64,000 nucleotides of DNA from NCBI GenBank assembly GCA_037974965.1, contig JBBPFI010000005.1, forward strand, positions 1,674,001 to 1,738,000. Reading direction: 5' to 3'. Positions 23,418 to 37,300 of this stretch are shown here, in pieces; position 1 is the first letter of the stretch, and each line of letters starts with the position of its first letter. Position numbers and translations under genes: made by a program. Origin of the DNA: Dacryopinax spathularia (Eukaryota > Basidiomycota > Dacrymycetes > Dacrymycetales > Dacrymycetaceae). Below the pieces are notes generated by a model that worked only from the letters and a program-made list of their open reading frames with translations, was not told the DNA's origin and ran no database searches.

Positions 23418-26072
23418 TTATAGTCTGCTCAGATCTCTTCCCCAGATGCCCTGCCATGTCACACTGTTAGCCTTTCCAGTGATGCAAAAGTCCACTAGCC
23501 TACCCGAATAATCCAGTCAAAGAGCAAGAGAGCCCTCGTTCTTGCGGATACTGATTCCGACCAGTATATACTCCTGGGTTTGGCCTTCATCAGCACTGGT
23601 GAAGTTTCGAGAGATGTCGTACGAACCTCCAAGCATACATTGCGACGATCCCCCCAGCGAATGACGTCGTTCCGAAGTCGAAAACAGCTGCATTGCCCAC
23701 ATATGCTAGACTGCCCAAGTGCATGTATCTACTGATGGTTAGCGAGGGGAGATATTGCAACTGTCTTTCACCTTACCGGAAGGGGCGGAAAAATGCATCA
23801 TCAAAGTCGATGATCTGATTTTGGAGCAATATCTGCTCATGTTTGGCGAGATAATTGAATTTCTTCGCAAGGTATTTGCCCTGTTGAGATGCGACTTGGG
23901 CGGTCTTTAAGCCCGCCATTCTCTCAGCAAGCACATTGGAGCCCAGGGGCAAATTGCGCACCGCAGGTAAAGTGGTAATCTTGGAACTAATGTCTTGTAG
24001 AAGTGCTGTAAGCTCATTGAGCCCGAGACGATCGTCACGGTCACTGTCAAAGGCGTCGAAGATTTCTCTAATATGCTGGAGATGATCTTCTGCCAAGGGA
24101 ACCTTCTGCTTGATCTTCGTTACTGGGACGTTCGTCAGGTACCGTCAGCAATTTTGTGCACGACCCCAAGAAACTCACCCATCACCTGCCACTCGTTGAA
24201 GTCAATCTGCCCGTCGTGGTTCACGTCGCACTGATCAGCAAGATCGAGGACATGTCGGACCAATGATGTTTCAATCTTCATACCCAATAACCATCTGGCA
24301 ACACGGATTGATAGAGCTACATACGGTGCTCGCATCGCCAATTGCGTAAATTCCAGGGGCCCCTTTCACCCGCAACTGGGAGTCCACTTCTATAGCCTGT
24401 GGCAAGTGTCAACCAGGGCAAATCGATAAGGAAACGGCGCTCGCCTTCTTATGCACTTGATTGGGCAACAGTGCCACCATGCGCTCCACAAAAGGGTTCA
24501 TGGCAATACCGGTTGACCATAACACGAACCCCGTCGGAATCTCATGGGTGGTGACTTGTCCGTTGGGATCTTTCTCATCGTACACAACCTTGTCTGGGTG
24601 AACGGCCTTAACTCTGCAGCGGTCGATTAGTTGCTGCAGCCTCCAGCATGGTCCCACGTACCTCGCGTTCACCACGAGCTTGACATCATCCCGACGAAAC
24701 TTTTCCTACAAAATGGTCAGACTATTCAGATGCATGAGCATTCTGCGGACCTCCGCATATTTAGAGATATGCTCGCTATAGGTGTTGAGAATGTGGTCAC
24801 GCGATTGGATGATGGCGATGGAAACTTCTTCGCGGCAAAGCTTCGGATACTGCGGAAATGGTCACGTAAATCCTGCTGATATCAAGGGCTAAGGCTGACG
24901 CACGTAATTCATGATATCTTCTTGACAAAGGTCGTAGATTTCCTTGATCACGTGTAAAAATATCACTGGGTCCAGGAGAATAGACAAACGCACGGCAGCT
25001 GTCTCTACTCCCGTGGGCCCACCTCCGCACACAACAAAACTCAGCAGCCGTTTCCGCTCCTCGGGTGTCGTGGTCGGGAGACTAGCTGTTTCGAAGTTAT
25101 CTGGCACCTTTTGGATTAGTGCACCATTGCGCAGCGGGTCACAACGTTCCTACCAAGGATGCGGCGGCGGATGGCTTGCGCATCAGCTATTGTCTTGAGT
25201 TGGAAACAATTTTCAAGTCCAGGGACGCCGTGCGTGCTGGATACAGAGCCGCACGCGATGACAAGCTTGTCGTAACTGACGGAGTGCTCAGCGCTGACCC
25301 ACACTTCCGAGACTCGATGCGCAGTACGGTACGTATAGATTCCTCTTCGACCCATCCGGCATCGTCGTCTCAACCTCCAAGAGACGTTCGCCAAGAGCAC
25401 AGTCGACCGCCTTGCCAGTGATGAAGTGGCCTCTCACTCGTGCGACGATTTTGCGTATAGGTTCGATTAAGGAGCGGACTTGCACTGTGCCAACAGCGGC
25501 AGCTTTCGGCCACCCTCAGTATATGACATTTCCAGACTTCGACGAGACTCACAAGGAAGGAGCGGGGTAAACCAGGTGAATGTGTCTGGGGCAATGACCG
25601 TGACATGGTAGTCTCCGGGATGCAGCGTCTTGAGCAGTGACATGGCTCCCCACCCACCCCCTACTATGACAAGCTTCGGCTTCTGAGCTAGCTTCTTGTT
25701 CTCTTCGTCCTCCTCATCATCCACCAAGATGCTGGCTATAGGCAGGTTCTTCGGACCGCCCGTTTCCGGATGCAGCGCAAGAGGATGCACCGGCACTCGG
25801 TCCACATGCTTGGTGGAGTACGTCAGAGCATCATGCGCTAGAATCGCCGCCCCTGTAGTCAAGATGCCAACCGCGGTCGAGGCTGCGAGATATGCCGACC
25901 ATTTCAGGATCAGCAGGCTTCGACGGATATAGAGTGTTGCCCTAGAACGAGGCTGCTCTTGCGCTTGTGTCCAGGGCCGGGAAGTGCTGAAGTTTCGAAC
26001 TTGGGCGCCATACTTGCTTCGGTAAATGGCCTGCAAATGTGGCCTCGGTGTGCCTAGCCGCAATGCGCTCAT
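23418..26072 (-). CDS. NDE1: External alternative NADH:ubiquinone oxidoreductase (NDE type) with two EF hands
   Basis: Single-chain, non-proton-pumping NADH dehydrogenase on the outer face of the inner mitochondrial membrane. N-terminal presequence (MSALRLGTPRPHLQAIYRS) and a hydrophobic anchor at about residues 50-75 (KWSAYLAASTAVGILTTGAA) precede the FAD-binding fold (KLVIVGGGWGAMSLLKTL). The NAD-binding fold follows (FVVCGGGPTGVETAA). Between the second fold and the C-terminal region lie two Ca-binding loops: DVNHDGQIDFNE, a perfect 12-residue loop, and DSDRDDRLGLNE, with Asp where Gly is usual. The end FDFGTTSFAGG..RGIWGRDLSRL is the family's membrane-binding tail. Many short introns. Start ATG 26070-26072, stop 23418-23420. 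The Ca-binding insert suggests Ca2+-regulated oxidation of cytosolic NADH (known for fungal and plant relatives). Confidence 0.93.
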
Positions 26073-26180
26073 TCCTATGAGCGTATTCCCAGCCGAGTCT
26101 CAGTAAAGTGCTCTATAAGCAGAGGGTATCGATGTTGAGCATAGGTGGACGAGGACAGAGGGTAGGACCCTGTTCCCAGG

Positions 26181-26188
26181 TGACGTCA
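26181..26188 (+). promoter_or_regulatory. CRE/bZIP-type palindrome TGACGTCA upstream of NDE1
   Basis: A perfect TGACGTCA palindrome lies about 110 bp upstream of the NDE1 start codon. This is the classical ATF/CREB-class bZIP site. Which factor uses it here is unknown. Confidence 0.45.
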
Positions 26189-27000
26189 AACACCCTAACA
26201 CCGCCACAAGGGCTTCCGCGTCCCGCGTCATCGCTCGGTTCGACCCGTAACGGCGCCCCCCCCCAATGCGCGGCCCCGCTCCCCCCACGGGACTTTGAGG
26301 GTAGAGCTTATTTCTACCTTGCGACCTCGCGTATCCAGACTGGGTTCAGATAATCCCCCATTCTTCCGTGTACGCTCCGTGGAAGGGAGGCATTTCTCTT
26401 CTCTTGTATTACCCGCGCTACTCTCGACAGCGATCCACAAATTTGGTGTACAAGGGAGAGTGTCTCGAGCACCCCCAACACTACCGTGCAGGTGGAGGTC
26501 GCTAAGATGTCCTACCACTGTTGTGCCCATGCCGCTCGTCGAAGTCTGGAATGAGTGTGAGACATGCGTCAGCATAAGTGATGGACTGACTCTATTTTGC
26601 CAATGCGACTGAGTTGACCGCTGCCCGGCGCAGCCTATCAAGAGTGGTCATAACTCACAGTGTGCTGTTCTGCTTGAATTTTGAGACATCTCGATGGCTA
26701 CATACTCAGCCAGAGCTTCGTGGATGGGGATTTCTTGTGGGGGCCGCCGCGTCCCCCACTAGCGACGCACGCTAAAGTGACATTGAAGTGATAAGCCGCT
26801 CGCACCGAGCGTGGTCATGGATGTGTTGGTCACTTTGTGGAATGATTGAGGTACCGTCCCGGCGTCCTCACTGCCCTACCTCCATACGCACCTAAAAGCC
26901 TCTACGGGCGCAGCCATGTTGGGTCGAATTCTCAGGGAAATATGACGCACCCATGTTGGCACAGCCGCAGACTACCTAGGTTCTTATGCAACACACCCCC

Positions 27001-27480
27001 CACAAGGGCCAATTTATTTCCTCACCTTGCTGCTGGGCTGCCCATTGTCTTGGCTGTGGACATTTTTCTACTCTCACATAATGAAAGGCTGATGCTGACC
27101 TGTAGTTCACTGTAGGCTGGTTTTCCCTCCATGCAATAAAATCTGAGGCCATGCAGGTACTGTGCAGTCATCAGTACCAAAGAAAATGAAGAGAGGCGCA
27201 AACTGGGCTATAAACAGAAGCTGTGGTGGTGATAGCATGACATACTGAGGATTTGTTGTTATTTCTCTTGCAGGTGGCAAAGACTACAGGCAAAGAAGAC
27301 TATTGCTCTTCAGATGTGGATTTACATGAGAAGGGGTGCAAATGAGGAGGAGGAAAGCTGCATGGTTATTCTTGTTTCACTCACCCAAATCTACAGGGGA
27401 ATGGAGCACTCTTATCCGAGATGATGAAGAGCACAAACATTAGTCTTCAATTTGAAGCAAGGTTGAGCCCCCCCTCTTTT
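27001..27480. other. CpG-depleted tract, probably a decayed repeat
   Basis: By eye only two CpG dinucleotides occur in these 480 nt, while flanking sequence of similar length has dozens. TpG and CpA are abundant (CTTGCTGCTGGGCTGCC, GGAGGAGGAAAGCTGCATGG). No reading frame of note. Depletion of CpG with TpG/CpA excess is the footprint of long-term cytosine methylation, which in many basidiomycetes is confined to transposons. I cannot name a family. C-runs flank both ends (about 26995-27001 and 27469-27475). Confidence 0.5.
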
Positions 27481-28112
27481 CACCGGAGCGGGCTATTACC
27501 ATTGGACACTCGTCGTACTTGGCCGATGAGAAGACATGCTCTCATGTTGGGAACGGCAGCGGTGTTGTGTTGAAACAAGCTGCGGCCACGAGAGTGCAAG
27601 ATAGTAGGAAAAAATGTCCCTGCGCATACAGGACGGAAGGAAGGTCTTGCGCCCTCACACCAGATAGAGGGGAGCGAGGAAAGATGTGTATCTTAAGGTG
27701 GGCAACGGACTCCTTCTTTGGAAGCGCAGCGGTTGAGAAAGACTGACAAAACAAGAGCTGAGCCCTTGTCAGCGCGCAACTTCTCACAGGACCTACCTAT
27801 CTTGCATGGGTATGTTTAGTCCATTCATATACCGAGTGACCTAATCCGGCGAAGTGCCTTTCTGACATCATGCAGAGGTCTAGAAGCGCTGGAGGAGAAA
27901 TAGCTTAGGAGTCTGGGTGAAGGTGAGCAGAGCGCAGCCGTTGCTGACTAAATGGTCTCGCGGGGTGCGCATTGGATACCGCAGAGCTATCTCACCGCAT
28001 ACGCCTATCAGATTTAAGCGTGTCAACCAGCCGAACAGCGAGAGAGAAGATTCTGTGGCTAGCCACCATGCTTTACATAGCAGGTATCGACGGAGGCAAG
28101 GGTGACGAGCGG

Positions 28113-28475
28113 TCATGTTTGGAAATGGTCCCTGAGATCCGCGTCGCGAACCAAGGGTTCATCGACCTGGGCTGTTTTGGATCCCTCCTTCGCCAATTGA
28201 GCCCAGTTGAAGTCGGCCTGTATCAGTTGTAACCCGGCAGGCGTTCTCGGACAAGAACGCACGAAGCGGACACGACGCCTGTAACCGATACAGCATTGCA
28301 AGTGTACCGGAGTGTTAAGTAATGCACACGCGCTTGAAGCCGCCGGAATACCAAGATCACACTGTCCCTTACGCGTCCCTCTCCAGACTGTGAAAGGCCG
28401 CGCGACACCCACACGCAGGACCAGCTCGCTCTCGGCCACCGTGGACACGTCGATATCAACCCCAGTTCCCGCCAT
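28113..28475 (-). CDS. Hypothetical small protein, head to head with CLP1
   Basis: Not recognised. From ATG at 28473-28475 the minus strand stays open to a stop at 28113-28115. It also contains a plausible intron (GTGTGC .. branch-like CTTAAC .. TTACAG, about 28271-28319). Removing it gives roughly 100 residues starting MAGTGVDIDVSTVAESELVL and ending LRDHFQT. The frame stays open with or without the splice, so splicing cannot be decided. The codons look coding-like. The start codon overlaps the CLP1 start codon on the opposite strand. No domain, signal or membrane segment was seen. It could be chance. Confidence 0.35.
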   Translation of the reverse strand: MAGTGVDIDVSTVAESELVLRVGVARPFTVWRGTRKGQCDLGIPAASSACALLNTPVHLQCCIGYRRRVRFVRSCPRTPAGLQLIQADFNWAQLAKEGSKTAQVDEPLVRDADLRDHFQT

Positions 28476-30268
28476 GTCTGAGGGAAGGAGGGAGCATGTT
28501 TTGAGTGCTAAAACGGAATTGCGCTTCGAGCTTGATCCTGGAGAAACGCTCTCGCTGAAGGTGAGTACCATCGGTTGAATTGAGCAAGAAGCTTCTCACT
28601 TCACTCAGCTGTTAACGGGTCGGGCTGAACTCTTCGGGGCTGAACTTCCTCGTGATCGAACCTATACATTTAATGGTGAATGTAAAGCAGCTGCATTTAC
28701 CTGGCATGGCTGTACCATAGAGATGAGTCCGCGATAACCAGGGACGGGTCACCACTCTGACCTCCTGAGCACGTCACAGGACATGCCTCTACTGAATATG
28801 TGGCTGAAGAGACGCCAATGGTATCATATGTAAACTGCCACCTCGTATTGGAGCAAATGCGTGTGAAAGCAGCCATTTCGCGACGCAAAGGCATACTGAG
28901 TTCAGTGGAAACGGAGGCGCCAAGAGTTCTCGTTCTCGGAGCTGAGAATAGTGGAAAGACAACACTTTCGAAAGTTCTGCTAAATTACGCGCTCAGAGCT
29001 GGTCAGGGTTGGTCTCCCTTGGTCGTCAATCTGGATACTTGGGATGTATGTAAGCTTGACCATGCACCGCACCTTCCCATCTGAGCCGATTTTCTAGGGC
29101 GCTTGGACGGTGCCGGGTACACTCTCGGCTTCCCATCTTAGTTCGCCCATAGTGGCAACAACAGCCGCTAATCCTTATGGATCAACGGCCACCTCCGCTC
29201 CCGGCTCGTCGTCCTCGGCTGCCCTATTACCCTTGGTCTTCTGGTTTGGTCACGTGGAAGCCAAACATAACTTCGACTTGTATCGACACCTCCTTTTGAC
29301 GCTGGCTCAGAAGGTCGAAGCACACACTCAAGAGTATCTGGAGTCCGCCCCGTCTGGCGTAATCATAGACACACCGGCAGCCTTTGCCACTCCCACCCAA
29401 ATCCAAGGTCAAGGCGCCGATAAGTACCCTCTGGTGAATGATTGTGTGCAGGCGTTCCGCGGTCAGTAGTCCTATCATGCGCATTTTCTACTCTAACGCT
29501 ATCAGCGCAGTGAATACCATAGTTGTGGTGGGTAACGAAAAGCTTACGGTAGAGCTGCAAAAGAAGTACACGGACGGTCCACGGCAAATTTCCGTCGTGA
29601 AGGTTCCTCGGTCCGGAGGGGTAAGTGGTCGACCACGAAGATGCTTTTGACTTACTGTCAACCCCTGCAGGTCGTCGAAATTGATGGTGCTTGTCGCCGA
29701 CGGTTGGTCTCACAGCAGTTGCGAAGCTATTTCTATGGTGCACGCCCTTCTAACCAAAGGGATGATGAAGGCGACTTCGACCCCGAAGCCGCGTTAGCCC
29801 CCACATCATCCGTCATAAGTTTCTCCGACCTGCATCTATACCGCATTGGAGAAGGTACGCAGCGTCATCTGTGAGAAGAGCACTGTTCTGGAAAACTCTT
29901 TCTAGAAACGCTCGCGCCATCATCTGCTCTACCTATCGGCTCCTCTCGGGCAATATCGACGACGCAGCCTGTTCTCGTGGACCCCACTTCGCCCATGCAT
30001 CAGTCCCGCCTTCTCAACGCTGTTGTGGCACTCCTCACTCCAGCTCCGCCGGCTGACACCAAAGATTTGAAACAATTGCTGGACCGTAACGTCTCCGGAT
30101 TTCTAGTAATGTACAGGCAAATTCTGCTCGACTTTCCCTTTATGCTCATTTCATCGTAGCACGGCTATCGATCAGGACAGGAGATCCTACACCGTTCTAG
30201 CACCATCGGCGGCGACTATAGAAGGTCGGATAGCTATACTAGGTTCTATTGAATGGCAAGAAGCGTAG
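28474..30268 (+). CDS. CLP1: Clp1, polynucleotide-kinase-fold subunit of pre-mRNA cleavage factor
   Basis: Nuclear mRNA 3'-end processing factor (cleavage factor IA in yeast); animal relatives are RNA 5'-kinases. Seven short introns give a protein starting MSEGRREHVLSAKTELRFEL. The N-terminal beta domain (LLTGRAELFGAEL, NGECKAAAFTWHGC) and linker EYVAEETPMVSYVNCHL are followed by the ATP-binding fold with Walker A GAENSGKTT. WSPLVVNLDTWDGAW and PSGVIIDTPAAF come next. The C-terminal domain ends ILGSIEWQEA. The Walker A matches the intact ATP-binding version. Start ATG 28474, stop TAG 30266-30268. One intron donor is GTCCGC and another GTAGTC, both weak but frame-required. Confidence 0.92.
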
Positions 30269-30777
30269 CGCGACTGTTGGGTTGAACTGCCGAACGTCCT
30301 ACAACTGTCGACCCGGCCACTGCAGGAAGCAAGGCTCGTATCCGCGTACGGCCGGCTGCGATACGGTCTCATGGTAACGACCGCTCCGTTCATGTGCATG
30401 CATCTATACACCGTAGAGGAGAACGATCCAGTCTCATTTGCATCGAATTGAGGTTGTTTACGCTGCATAAAGGGGCCCGTTTGAGATAACCCAGGGCGAC
30501 AGGCACTCACAAATGGATATTTACTAGCCGGTCCCACTGGGAAAGTACTGCTCCTCTTCACAGCGTGGCAGGACTGGCGTAAGTAAGCTTGCGCGTGTGG
30601 CGCGGAGTGGGGAAGCACGGACGCAGGGGCGCGCGCACTGTAGTTGACCGAAAATGGCCTGCCCTGAATAAGCATCATCTGCTTCCGCATTTCCTTCTCC
30701 GGGCTCCGTCTTTCCCCGTCGTCGTCCACCTGTCGAGTTGTTCGTTCACTTCACCAACCCACCGTCCATCCATCACC
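30269..30777. other. CLP1 3' region and ATP2 promoter
   Basis: About 500 bp. The last 80 bp are a pyrimidine-rich leader directly before the ATP2 start. A 180-codon minus-strand frame crosses the area but has no recognisable content. Confidence 0.45.
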
Positions 30778-32820
<2,043 letters not shown>

Positions 32821-33184
32821 TTCACGGCTAGCAGTACTTAAAAATAGGACCCTATAATATATCCAGTGGCTTCGATGCAACTGATCGTATTGCTACAAGT
32901 TTGCCGTTTCGACGCTCATCAAAACTAGGTCGCATGAGCAGCGGCAGCGTGGGCTTGTGCTGTAATTCGGGTTCGCTATTTTCCGATGCGTTAAACACTT
33001 CAACACTCGGTGGCTAGGTTCGAGTGGTAGGTCGATTCTCGGCCGACTCACGGGTCGTAACAAGAGCTAGATTGGTCGGACACGGTGTGTATTGAACCGG
33101 GCCGGTATTTTTCCGAAGGCATGGTGTGATAACAAGGGTCGCAGTGCCCTGTGCCAACAAGCCTCGCTCTTCCTCCCCCAATCC
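32821..33184. other. Intergenic ATP2 to FAH-family gene
   Basis: 364 bp. No gene or convincing RNA fold; I checked a GTTCGA-containing stretch near 33017 for a tRNA and found no cloverleaf. Confidence 0.45.
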
Positions 33185-34301
33185 ATGATGGCAGCTACTT
33201 TCCTACGCTCGGGGAAAAAGGTGAGTGCACACTTTCTACAACATTAGAGATGCCTGACAAAATGAAACAGATTGTAGCCATAGGGCGTAACTACCTGTTC
33301 GGTCTCTTTCGCAATATCCCACTTCGGAATGCACTGCTGACGTTTGGTTGGCACAGTGAGCATGTCAAGGAGCTCTCAAACCAAGTGCCGAAGGAGCCGT
33401 TCTTCTTCTTGAAGCCGACGACCAGCTACGTCGTAAACGGGGGCAAGGTGGAAATTCCGAGGGGCACAGTCGTGCACCATGAAGGTACGTCGAAGCTTGT
33501 GAGCCCCGAGCTATCGCGCTAATCCTCTTACAGTTGAGTTGGGCGTGGTCATCGGCCGGGGAGGGCGAGATATTGCAAACCAGCAGGCCATGTCGCACAT
33601 TGCAGGTTACGGTACGTGTCTAATTGCCATGTCATTATTTGTGGCGTGGGGTTTGTTCATGGCACATCGCAGCGCTTGCCATCGACATGACGGCAAGGAA
33701 CATGCAAGACCAGGTGAAGAAGAAGGGCCTGCCCTGGTCTGCGGCCAAAGGTTTTGACACGTTCACTCCCGTCAGGTATACGGAATGAATTTCTTAGTAT
33801 GGTTGCTTGTGGTGTTGAACAAGTCTGTAGTGAATTCATTCCGGCCGATCGAATTTCAGATGCGCATAACCTTCGGCTCTGGCTTAAGGTCCGTGGCTTC
33901 ATGTCGACGCGTTGGCTGTCTTGGTTGAGGCCTTCCACTAGATCAATGGTGAGACAAAGCAAGATGGTACCACTGCGGACATGATGTTTCCCATCTCCCG
34001 CCTGATTGAGCACGTCTCTTCTATCATGACTTTGGAAGTGAGTCGCCTTTTGTGGCACCCCGTTCTCCCTCTACCTGACTGACATTCTGTGAAGGAGGGC
34101 GATTTACTTTTGACCGGTGAGCATCACATGTCCCAGTGAGAGTATATTTGACCGCTCTTAGGTACACCGTCCGGAGTGGGTCCGGTTTTCCCAGGTGATG
34201 CTATCACCGCAGGCCTGGCACTGCCCGACGGTTCAGAGACGCTGGCGGAGCTGAGCCTCACTGCCGTCCAGCGAGAAGGAGGGTATGCATTTACCCCATA
34301 A
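33185..34301 (+). CDS. Fumarylacetoacetate hydrolase family protein (FAHD1-like acylpyruvase)
   Basis: Metal-dependent hydrolase/decarboxylase of the FAH fold; the closest family is FAHD1 (acylpyruvate hydrolase and oxaloacetate decarboxylase, usually mitochondrial). Spliced from eight or nine short exons it reads [35 protein letters not shown] and [17 protein letters not shown]. These include two of the metal ligands (E-x-E). The third ligand is in [29 protein letters not shown] and [17 protein letters not shown] follow. All expected ligands and the catalytic His are present. The start is ATG 33185 (a second ATG follows at once), giving a short basic N-terminus. The stop is TAA 34299-34301. 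Substrate cannot be read from sequence. Confidence 0.88.
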
Positions 34302-34356
34302 GGGATGGTAACGAAGTAGATGCCATTGGTAATGCTGTTCTACGAGTCGCTCGACC

Positions 34357-37300
34357 TCAAACTCCGCCATCCGGCACGTCTGGTAAAGTGCGCCCGATCT
34401 CCCCACCATCATCGGGGTCTGGAGGCCATTGTTCGAACGCTGCCGTTGACCCGGCTGCTTCAACATCAGCGTGGAAAGAGCTGTTAAGATCTGCGATCGT
34501 CAAGACGCGCTCTGATATGGAAGGCGCGGGCGTGAAAGCTATGTCGGCATCATCCCTATCGTCGAAGGATAGAGGTGCGTCATCTGCAGCGGTGCTAGAG
34601 AAGGAGCCCCACTCCTGTACCGCCTGTGAGAACGACATCGCGTGCAAAGGGTGTACTCACATCGTCATCATCATCATCTTCGGGAGAGGTCACCAAGACG
34701 GCATCTCTGTCGTCCAGCTTCATTCAACGTGAGCATGTGTGAAAGAGGGCGGCTAATTGGGAACTTACTTCCGAGCCAGTTATGCCTCGAGACGACGAGA
34801 GGCGTGCTGACACTAGCGACGCAGAGCTGCCCGGATGAGCCGCCAAAATTACTGTCGGCGCTCGGCTGGCTGTACCTGCCATTTCATCGACCTGAGTGCT
34901 GAAAGTCTGCGGCATTCGCGTGGCCGCGGTTGGCCTTGTTCCCCCAAGCACCTGTTTCTCTTGTTCTTTTTGTATGCGGTGCTGCTTTACAAACGAATCC
35001 CATTCAGGTTGTGGAAGGAGCGAGCCTAGCGATGCCTTCATGGAGCTAGTGAACTCATCATAGGCTTGGATCACATCATCAGCCAGGAGCATCAGATGCC
35101 CCCGAAAGCCGCCCACGTAGTGGTCTTTGTCTCTGTGAAAGTGTGAAGGCTTAGTCCAATCCTCAAGCGGCATCGCAGGACGTACAACGATTCGCTTTCG
35201 TGGCGATGATGACTGAGAATCCGTTCGATCAGGCGGGCGTCTTTCAACAAATTTACAGTCAGGTCGTGGTTGTAGCCTTCTTCTACACGTCCTGTAAGGA
35301 TCTGATGTACGACATCGTAAACCACCAAATGCAAGAAATTGTTCCAAGGGAAGTCAAAGAATAAAGTCTGGAGCGCCACATTGGGTGAGTCTGAAAGACA
35401 CGGGACGAGGTTACTCACCAAAAGCGTTTCAAGTACGCCAAGTTGTAAGTAACGCTGCTTTAATTGATCCCCGAGGCACAGCGGTTCGCCTTCATCGGCA
35501 GTCTCATTCGGATGCGTCTGTGGATCAGTTTCTTCCGGATCCTGGAAAGGATCGCTAGACGGCGACAGCCTTCGGCCTTCTGCTTCATGATCTCCTGCTT
35601 CGATCGTTGATACGTTCGGGTGATCATCGTCAACAAGAACATCTTCCAGCACCTCTTGAAGAAGCTCGTCGTCGGCCGAGAAGGAAGAAGCATCAGTGGA
35701 TGATGCCGACACCGGCAATTCTTTCGCAGCGTGTAATTCACTCTCTTCGCCACTTCGGTCGCTGTGAGACGTGTCTGATGGTCCGGACGCTGTGACTCTT
35801 GCAAGCTCGCCCAAGCCTTGCAGCCCGCCCAATAGTCTCCCTTCACTGTCGTAACTGGGTCCATCACCGGGTCGTCGATTGAGGAGAGCCATGTTCGACG
35901 TATGGTACAGCTCGGCATATAATTCGCATATACGAAGGCGTTCAAAGGTCAAAGGAATGACCGGCCCCATGGTCGTCTCGAGCGGTTCAACCTACGAACG
36001 ATGGTATCCCATTTGCGGAGGTAGGCTGGGAGACGTAAACCTACCGATGTCCGCGGATGCAGCAGGAGCTCTTGGAACTCCTGCAAACGGGCACAGACGG
36101 CACCAAGCAGATGACCCAGGTGGACGATGCCCACAGTTTGTGCCAGATTGGCCAACGCTGCTTCGAGGGTTTCGCGATCTTCAACATCGGTATGCGCTGC
36201 ACCAGCGTCTTCGTTCGGCGCTGCTTGAGCTTGATGTTGTTGTATCCCTATTAATCGATTACGCAGGGTATGGAAAAGTACCGGCTCGTAGTAATCAGAG
36301 TGATTCTTGCGGATCAATTCTATCACCACACTTGTGCCATGGATCAACGCCGAGGCTGCCAGTTCCGGAGGCGGAAGTGGGGGACCCTCTTGTGGGCTCT
36401 GGTTACCGATGTCCTTATCTTGCCGTTCGTCGGTACCCCTACCATCTTCTTTGTCGCCTAGCATATACCCTACCAGCTTAACGACACATCTATCCGCTGC
36501 TAGCTCACGAACGAGCTTGTTGGAAACGGACACATCTTGCGTGGGATCATCAGTGCCTCCCAGAATATTGACGTTGCCGGGTGCAGGACATGAGATGGAG
36601 ATGATATCTTTGAGCAGTTCGGAAACGGCAGCATGGACCTCAGAGCGTTCGTAAGGGGACAGGAGGGTCACCAAGGACGGGATGAAGCCTTGTGCAGAAA
36701 GCCACTACTAGCGCATAAGCAGGCTACCGGAATTGATAAGAGGGTAGAGCGCACATCAACTGCTCCAGGACCGTCTATTTGACCATCTGACTTAACAATA
36801 CGGAAAAGAAGGTCGACGATAGCCGGTATTTCAATGTGCGCGAGGAGCTTGGACAGGACATCTGGCACTCGTTTGATGAATTCGAGCATCTGTACCATCA
36901 TCAATGGGCATGCCCTTTGCATCTGATAAGGGGATAGTATCTGACCTCAGCAGGTTTCTTGGTGAGAAACACGGAGTTGATTTTAGTGAAGCGCGACACC
37001 ATAAGCGGGTTGCTGAGCATATCATCGGTAGATTTGTCTAGGATCGTCTCCCAAAATGGGAGCATGATGTCCGTTGCATGCTCTAGGCAAGTTTCGACGA
37101 TCGTCCATATGTCGCTACACAATACCTCTGCTGCTAGATATGGGAACCTATAGCAAGCGATGAGCTCGCGCAGCACAAGTCAAGGAGATAATGACCCGCT
37201 CACTTGAAGCTGGTCCTCGGTTCCACATCTATCTCGCCGGTCACGTAGCCTAGAAGTGTGCGTAGGACCTCAGGCCGTTGTAGGTACTGGACCAAGCGAG

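Larger units (their letters stand above)
26073..28112. other. Gene-poor gap upstream of NDE1
   Basis: Two kilobases without a gene I can support. The left part (to about 26300) holds the NDE1 promoter with a CRE-like site and a CCAAT box within a C-rich tract. From 27001 to 27480 lies a CpG-depleted tract, described separately. The right part has only short frames without recognisable content. Confidence 0.5.

Noticed and set aside
23418-26072. Internal (matrix-side) NDI1
   Set aside because: The N-terminal membrane anchor after the presequence and the EF-hand insert fit the external NDE class better.
27001-27480. Naming the CpG-poor tract as an LTR or DNA transposon
   Set aside because: No terminal repeats, target duplication or coding remnant that I can recognise; only the composition is clear.
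30187-30729. 180-codon minus-strand frame
   Set aside because: Antisense to the CLP1 end and ATP2 promoter; no recognisable content.
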